Below are positions 57,395 to 64,000 of a stretch of DNA of 64,000 bases, in pieces. The notes beneath the pieces are model-generated. The model did not search any database and was not told the DNA's origin. It saw only the letters and a program-made list of their open reading frames with translations. The position numbers and the translations under genes were made by a program. Source of the stretch: Byssothecium circinans. Lineage: Eukaryota; Ascomycota; Dothideomycetes; Pleosporales; Massarinaceae. Numbering within the stretch: position 1 is the stretch's first letter; each line of letters opens with the position of its first letter. The DNA lies in assembly GCA_010015675.1 (NCBI GenBank), contig ML976986.1:469671-533670 (forward strand), written 5' to 3'.

Positions 57395-57912
57395 GTCCGC
57401 AGTGTCCGGTCCCAGTAAAAGCATTGAGTGTGTATTTGTACGGTGTATGACTAGATGATTTCTTCATGGGCTTTGGAGACGGGAGAATTTGTGCGTTATC
57501 ACTGTGGAGCAGCATTTTGCGGTGAAATGGGTAAAAACAAAAGCATTTCATAGAAAAAGTACCAAAAAAAATTCAAAGAATAGAAAAACAAAAGAAGTTT
57601 CAGTGCTGCGAGTGAAGACTGTGATAATGCGAGGAAGGTGAGGGTTTAGCGATCTATGTCTGTCGTGTTCTGCTATCGATAAGTACGAAGGATTCGGCGG
57701 CGTTGTCGAGAAAAGCTCAACAGAAGTGATCCAGATCCGTAATTTTTCCTTGGAAATACTAAAGCAAACGAGTGCTAAAACCTTTTCCGGGACCTAGAAA
57801 AGTATCCCGACTCGGGACATTGTTGATTAACAGCTTAGGGAGCGTCTCCTTCGTGCCTTACGCCCAATTTACGCCCGCCTCTCCGCGGGTGCAGACTCAA
57901 GGATCGTCCATC
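57395..57912. other. Intergenic region between RdRP and ELP6
   Basis: The 518 bp contain the RdRP 3' region, with A-rich tracts at 57530-57600 (AAAAAAAATTCAAAGAATAG), and the ELP6 promoter. An in-frame extension of ELP6 without ATG runs through 57772-57912 and is taken as leader. Confidence 0.5.
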
Positions 57913-59022
57913 ATGCCACCATCCTCACGCATACCACCTCTCCTCCAACCCCACGTCCGACTCCCGCACGATGACTCAATACTCCTCCTCACAAGCACAC
58001 TCGGTGCAAGTGCGAATTGGCTGATTACCCGAATTCTGTGCGATGCGCTGAGATCTTCATCAAAGGGCGGGGTTGGAGCTTCCACAGGTTCAAGAGGAGA
58101 GGGAGGCTTGGAAGCGGACAACGAAGAGGGGGTGGATGTCTTGCTCGTAAGTTGGATGAGGGAGTATGAGTTCTGGAAACAAGAGGCTAGGAAGGGTGCT
58201 GGTGTGGATCTAGAGCGGGGGAGGAGGGAGGGTAGGGTTGGATTTGTTGATGGGCTGTCAGGACTATTCTTGGAGCCGGAAGATATGGCAGGCACGAAGG
58301 GGGCAGAGATGGAGAAGAGACCAGCGCATAGTCTACCCGTGCGAGGATCGCCTTCTGGGAGATTGGGAGCTGTGCTAGCCAGAGGTCTTTCGCCAGCACC
58401 ATCACAAGCTTCGGCGACGTCGGCGGTACCGGCGACTGTGCGACAAAATGCACAGTCGACGACTCTACCATCTACTTCTAGTAGGGGAGGTCTTTACACA
58501 TTACAGTCGCCAGACCTCGCACACCTCAAATCCACAATTACGACCGCGCTCTCCCATTTCACCAACACAGCCCACACTCGTAAAACTCTCCTCATCCTCG
58601 ACAATCCCGATATCCTTCTCGCCGCCTCGCCGGACATTACACACTCTTCCCTGACATCACTCATCCTCACCCTTCATGCGCTGCCCAGCATCTCCCATGT
58701 CCTCGTCCATCTACAAGCCGACACACCATTGCTAGGGACGAACATACCGCCACAGCCGATCGAGGTTGCGCAGCGGAACCTGCTGGTCAAGATAGCGCAT
58801 ATGAGTCGCAGAGTGTTGGGCGTACGGGTCTTGGATACCGGGGTTGCGAGGGATGTTAGTGGGGTGCTGAGGGCTACGGAGAATGAGGGAGTTTTGGTGG
58901 GGCTTGGGGTGAGGGATCGGGAAGAGGGTGAGGAGGAGGCCAAGGGCAAAGAGATGCTGTATAAGGTTAACGGGGATGGAAGCGTCAAGGTGTTTGAGAG
59001 GGGCGCTGGTGGTGAAGGGTAG
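57913..59022 (+). CDS. ELP6: Elongator complex protein 6
   Basis: A single exon of 369 aa, the only intronless gene of the window. Elp6 forms the RecA-like Elp4-Elp5-Elp6 ring of the Elongator complex that modifies wobble uridines of tRNA. The RecA-like fold is seen as LLLTSTLGASANWLITRIL near the N-terminus, VDVLLVSWMREYEFWKQEA, LLILDNPDILLAASPDI, SISHVLVHLQADTPLL and the C-terminal VLGVRVLDTGVARDVSGVLR. Walker A is degenerate, as usual for Elp6. A Ser/Ala-rich insertion of about 80 residues makes it longer than yeast Elp6. The start at 57913 follows a long in-frame stretch without ATG. Assignment rests on the C-terminal signature. Confidence 0.77.
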   Translation: MPPSSRIPPLLQPHVRLPHDDSILLLTSTLGASANWLITRILCDALRSSSKGGVGASTGSRGEGGLEADNEEGVDVLLVSWMREYEFWKQEARKGAGVDLERGRREGRVGFVDGLSGLFLEPEDMAGTKGAEMEKRPAHSLPVRGSPSGRLGAVLARGLSPAPSQASATSAVPATVRQNAQSTTLPSTSSRGGLYTLQSPDLAHLKSTITTALSHFTNTAHTRKTLLILDNPDILLAASPDITHSSLTSLILTLHALPSISHVLVHLQADTPLLGTNIPPQPIEVAQRNLLVKIAHMSRRVLGVRVLDTGVARDVSGVLRATENEGVLVGLGVRDREEGEEEAKGKEMLYKVNGDGSVKVFERGAGGEG

Positions 59023-59603
59023 GTGTTCCGTGAAGGACGAGCGATTTGCGAAAGTTCACGTAGAGCTTGAGTGGCTTGACTTCTCCACCATCGAACAACG
59101 AGATTTCAACATCATCCTAGAACGCTATGAAAAAACACAAGCGATTTAACTTGGAGATTCTGTGCTCGACGTGGACTCATTATACTACAGCTATTGCTGA
59201 TGAGTCCTTGATGGATCGAAAGAATGAGGGCAGGTGGAGAAGGCGAGCCAAGCGGCAGACGCAAGACGAACAGGCCGTTCGCAGTGCCTCATACGGTTTC
59301 CCACCCACAGCGGTTCACACGCAGATTCCAATCACACCCATAGTGTTTGAACTGCATGTCTTCATTCGTGACAGGTCATGATGAAATTTTCCTTATTTAT
59401 GCCACAGAAGCCCCAGAAGGTATCTTCCATCTCGCCGTCTGTCAAGGATGAAAAAGTGACCGGTAGAGGGAAGGGATGCTGAAAAACGCCCCGAGCAATA
59501 CCACGTAATTGCCAGCCAGTGAGAAACCCCGCCCTCAGCCATCATGCCCCGTTCTGTTTACCCGTCACGCCCGCCAATCTCCCCCGTCCCCATGGAAAAT
59601 CGT
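59023..59603. other. Convergent 3' space of ELP6 and RPL37
   Basis: The 581 bp between two convergent genes hold both 3' untranslated regions. A plus-strand frame at 59127-59381 has no motif. No RNA gene could be folded by eye. Confidence 0.45.
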
Positions 59604-60089
<486 letters not shown>

Positions 60090-61661
60090 GGTGGATTAGG
60101 GATCTGCGATTTTGGAATAAGTAACTGCAGTAATATTTGAGGAATAAGGGCGACGTACCTTGGTGACGCTGTGGGTTAGTATGGGAAGAGTTGTCGCGAT
60201 AGTCGGAACGTCAAAATGCGGTGGTGTCGACTCTCGCTTGGAAAACCACTGTGGGCGCTAGTCCGAGTTGGGCTTGGCGGCGTCTGGCCAAAGCTTGAAC
60301 TGTGGCTTCCGCGCACTTCTTGATGCCGTCCCATTAACGACCACCAGGGTTTATGTCTTAGTTCAAGCGTGATTCAACGCGTTAGATCAGGCAGTTTGTT
60401 TGGATTTATACACTACGGTAGTGCCCATGAGATATTCAACAACAAGTAACTCTCCTTCCCCTTCACTTCACCTCTTCTACGGTATACACTTTGTCTTCGT
60501 GTCTCAGCTCCTTTCGACGACGCATTATTTCCGTATAGCGTTCGCATTCTATACGTCCATGTTGTGCCTTAGACTCAAGTTGAGCGTACGCAGGACAGTA
60601 GCGTATTTAACACCACGAAGCGGCGCGGTCATTTCAACGCTCGAGTGACACTGTCCAACGCCGGAAACATATATCAGCCCGAGCATGGCCTCCTTAACGA
60701 TGCTCCCACTTGCAACACGATGCATTGATGATTGATAGGGGCCCGTGTCCAGACTCTCCAGAGCACTCCGGATGCACACAGCATCGGCTCACCCACCAGC
60801 TTGAGTGATGCCGACAAACTGCCTGGTAGTACACCGTCGGGCCGTTTGCCTTTGTCTTAAACAGTCGAAGTGTCATGCAGGAATTCACCACACTGAACGA
60901 AACCTGTGTCCCGTCCCCACGGTTTGAAGTGTTGCTCCGTAGGATCGAAGGTCTGCAGCCAATGTCCCATCACGCACGATTCCATCCCACGATAGCAAAA
61001 CACCTCCGCGGTGCTTGGCCGCGTCCACGGCGTTGCAAGGCGCAATTTTATTTCTTTTTAGTTTGCCTTGTCGAGGGTGCTGCAGTACCTCAGAGGTGTA
61101 AGCCACCAATCAAAATCGCAAGCTCAGCCCGTGCTCCCCCTCGTTGCTTCACAACCACATGGCCTGCTCGCTAACCCCCGCCCCAAGCACTTGACGATGG
61201 CATGTCTGCGTCCAATTGATAGAGCCTGGATTGGCACTTTACTCAAGGCCCTCTCCTCTCTCGTTCGATCTGGAAAGCAGCAACAGTGACGGCATAGCAA
61301 AGTGAGAAAAAGAAAAGCGGTCTAGGCTTACTGTCAGGCAGCTCTTATATTATATGCTCACCAGCATCCATGAACTCGCGCTACAGTAAACATTGTCCTC
61401 TCGCCGACCGTCTACGCATGTTAATTGGGATCTCCTAGTCTCCATTGACTTTCCCGACTCGAAAGTGGATATTTGATTCGAACACATATCGAGCTTCATC
61501 ACGGTAGAAATAAATACCGATGCCTGCACCATCACTGCAGCATGCTGGTAATTCCGCTTACCACGATGCGTCAACCGTCTATGTGGGTAGTCCTAAATCC
61601 TATACTACATCACTACTAACGAGAGAAGGGGCATATCACCGATCCAAATGAGCGACGCCGC
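60090..61661. other. 1.57-kb region between RPL37 and the phosphate transporter
   Basis: Two divergent genes border it, so it contains the RPL37 promoter and possibly a spliced 5' leader at the left, and the long promoter of the phosphate transporter at the right. No CACGTG (PHO4-type) site was found by eye. Short frames on both strands lack protein character. Confidence 0.45.
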
Positions 61662-63573
61662 ATGGCCCTAGCCGAAGTAGATAAAGCACCTTTTGGTTGG
61701 TACCATATTCGACTCGCCGTAGTCACAGGCATCGGCTTCTTCACAGACGCGTACAGTGTAAGACGTTTTACACGGACAGTTGTGCTGAGACTGATCTCGT
61801 CTAGCTGTTCGCTATCAATCTAGCAGTCATCTTGCTCGGTATCGTAGGTATATCTTCTCAACACCCATTCTCTCCACCGTCAAGCATATACCCCTTGTAT
61901 CACCGGAGCACTTGGCTGACTTCTGCAGGTATACTGGCAAGATGAAATCCACAAAGGTGTCATGCCCCACAACGCCGATACAGCCATCAAGGTTGCAACA
62001 TCAGCTGGAGCAATCGTCGGTCAAGTCATTTTTGGTTATCTCGCTGACGTCCTCGGGCGGAAGAGGATGTATGGGGTCGAGCTCATGATTATCATATCGA
62101 CAACGCTGGCGCAGTCGCTATGTGGTGAATCGAGTGCCGTGTCAGTCGTCGGGGTGTTGATCTTCTATCGTGTTGTCATGGGAATCGGTGTTGGTGGTGA
62201 CTGTGAGCAATTCCCCATGGACAAACTTTACGTGAGAATTGCACTAACTTGTACACCAATCAGATCCGTTGAGCGCCGTTATTACAGCCGAATTCGCATC
62301 CACGAAGCATCGAGGTGGCATCATTGCCGCCGTTTTCGCGATGCAAGGACTGGGTCAACTGGCGGCGTCCACGGTATCCATTGTTCTTGTTACCATCTAC
62401 AAAGACGCTCTAATATCAGTCCCGAATGTTGCGTCTTGTAGTGGTGACTGCGTAGTGGCTGTCGATCGTATGTGGAGAATACTGATTGCTTTTGGAGGTA
62501 TTCCCGGTTGGTTTGCTCTCTACTACCGTCTCACAATCCCTGAGACGCCCCGTTATACATTCGACGTTCTCTACGATGTAGAGAAAGCTTCCGTGGATAC
62601 TCGCCGCTACCGTTACGGAAAGTCAGGGAATACCGTCAACGAAATCGAGCAAGCCCAAGTCCGCCGCGATATGGGAAAGTACAAGACGCCACGGCCTACA
62701 ATTGGCGAGATCCTACACTTCTACTCAACTAAGAGCAATGCCATCAAACTCTTCGGAACTGCATTCTCATGGTTTTTTTTGGATCTAGCGTTCTATGGAT
62801 TAAGCTTCTCGTCTGCATCCTTGCTCTCTACTATGGGGTTCGACAAGAAAGACAATCTCTACGTTGCTGTGCGGAGTACTGCGCTCGGACAGGTCGTGTT
62901 GATCTGCGCTGGGGCAATCCCAGGATATTGGATGACCGTCTTCACCGTCGACAGAGTAGGGAGAAAACCCATTCAAATCGGCGGGTTTGCGATCCTGACC
63001 ATCATCTTCTGCGTCCTCGGGTTTGCCTGGAAAGGCTTGACGAAGGTCCATCTCCTTGTCCTCTATGTTCTAGCACAATTCTTCTTCAACTTCGGACCCA
63101 ACGCAACAACATTTATAACGCCTGCTGAAATCTTTCCAACACGTGTGCGTTCTACTGGCCATGGTCTCTCTGCTGGCTTTGGCAAACTAGGCGCGGTGAT
63201 AGCTCAAGTCTTCTTCGCACCGATGATCAAACGTGGTGCCACGCACGAAAACCCGACTCCATGGATCCACGGTGTGATGCAAATCTTCGCCTTGTTCATG
63301 TTTTTGGGCTGCCTGACTTCGTTGCTTGTACCTGAGAGTAAGGGAGCAAGACTGGAAGACCTAGCCGGAGAAGCAGAAGATCGGTATGAACTGCAATTCA
63401 GAAGCCAGTTTTTTAACGGAGGACGTGAGAGTGCAGGAAATGGAGGAATGAGTTTGACCGGCGGTTTCATGGGGAGCCTGGGAATGAGAGAGCAAGGTGG
63501 AAGGAGGAGGGGAACAGAGCGGCGGCATGGCGGAATGGATCGGGAGAAAGCGAAGTGGTGGAAGTTGGGGTGA
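61662..63573 (+). CDS. PHO84: High-affinity inorganic phosphate transporter (PHO84-type, MFS)
   Basis: Exons 61662-61757, 61805-61843, 61929-62202 and 62264-63573 join to 572 aa. It is a plasma-membrane H+/phosphate symporter of the phosphate:H+ family. Twelve spans are predicted from hydrophobicity. Family motifs are AVVTGIGFFTDAYSLFAINL, GQVIFGYLADVLGRKRMYG, the signature GIGVGGDYPLSAVITAEFAS (joined across the third intron), FGGIPGWFALYYRLTIPETP, TVFTVDRVGRKPIQIGGF and FNFGPNATTFITPAEIFPT. A central loop of about 70 residues and a Gly/Arg-rich C-terminal tail are cytosolic. The second coding exon is 39 nt. Introns are 47, 85 and 61 bp. The start at 61662 gives MALAEVDKAPFGWYHIRL, with a correct first span. 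Confidence 0.96.
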
Positions 63574-64000
63574 GGTTTTCTTTCTTATTAGACTTCTCTC
63601 CTTATATCATTGATGGTAGGTATGCCTATTTTCGGCCACGCTGTGATGCCATCTGCGTGGAGTCGTGGACCGACGACGCCTTCTATATTCTGAGCGTACT
63701 GACACTACCTTCCACTCCAGTCGAGCCAAAGCTCTTCGTCCGGACAAGAAACCCTGTTGCTCTTCACTCTCCTTGACTTGAATATTGCTGTCGTTGTCAT
63801 GGAGGGAACTTTTTTTAGCCTCATCATTCAATGTTGGCCACTAATCCACTCGTCTTTCCAGACGCTTAGTCATCTTCTAATCAATCTTCCATCACGAACC
63901 TTATTCGGTCTGTCAAGCTCGGATCCGTTAAAGGAGTCCGCACTCGCACGAGTTTTTGTCCGCAAAGTAGGGAACAGAAAGAGGATTAAAAGGCCTATTC
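63574..64000. other. Right edge: 3' flank of the phosphate transporter
   Basis: The last 427 bp contain the transporter's 3' untranslated region. Frames on both strands are short. No gene start is visible before the window ends. Confidence 0.45.

Overview
The window is nuclear DNA of a filamentous ascomycete, most likely a dothideomycete. Every protein-coding gene recognised here is of fungal type. At least 86 introns can be placed in 26 intron-bearing genes, most of them 44-60 bp long, with fungal splice sites and CTAAC/CTGAC-like branch points. Intergenic spaces are short. No ribosomal RNA, tRNA, CRISPR array, intact transposon or prokaryotic feature was found. Twenty-seven genes are supported, plus one doubtful small reading frame; exon joins were derived by hand and kept the reading frame in every case.

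Left end (1-8.2 kb): part of the mating-type locus. MAT1-1-1 (alpha-box) lies at the very left, followed by the conserved MAT neighbours APN2, COX13 and APC5 in alternating orientation. The strain therefore carries a MAT1-1 idiomorph, although the left flank of the idiomorph is outside the window.

8.6-33 kb: a run of compact housekeeping genes. These are a complex I assembly factor (CIA30), a RIM2-type mitochondrial pyrimidine-nucleotide carrier, an MBA1/mL45 mitoribosome receptor, an Asterix/PAT-complex ER protein, Mediator subunit MED12, a PNPOx-like flavoprotein, an F-BAR/RhoGAP protein, an unknown 375-aa protein, ATG29, ADE1, a MET8-MET1 siroheme fusion, RAV2/Rogdi and a SUR7-family membrane protein.

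33-47 kb: NVJ2 (lipid transfer at contact sites), a 2.2-kb gene-free gap, palI/RIM9 (ambient pH sensing), ribosomal protein eS4, HOM2 and mitochondrial D-lactate dehydrogenase.

47-64 kb: a poorer region with a short AT-rich island, a large unknown protein with an N-terminal helical part and a long coiled coil, an RNA-dependent RNA polymerase of the RNA-silencing type, elongator subunit ELP6, ribosomal protein eL37 and a PHO84-type phosphate transporter.

Genes of several mitochondrial functions (COX13, CIA30, RIM2, MBA1, DLD) are scattered rather than clustered; no biosynthetic gene cluster is visible. The most interesting points are the MAT-palI proximity, two TCACGTGA boxes one helical turn apart in front of RAV2, a probable intron that hides a stop codon in the coiled-coil gene, very small coding exons (4, 10 and 12 nt), two GC-AG introns, and an in-frame stop-free intron in eS4.
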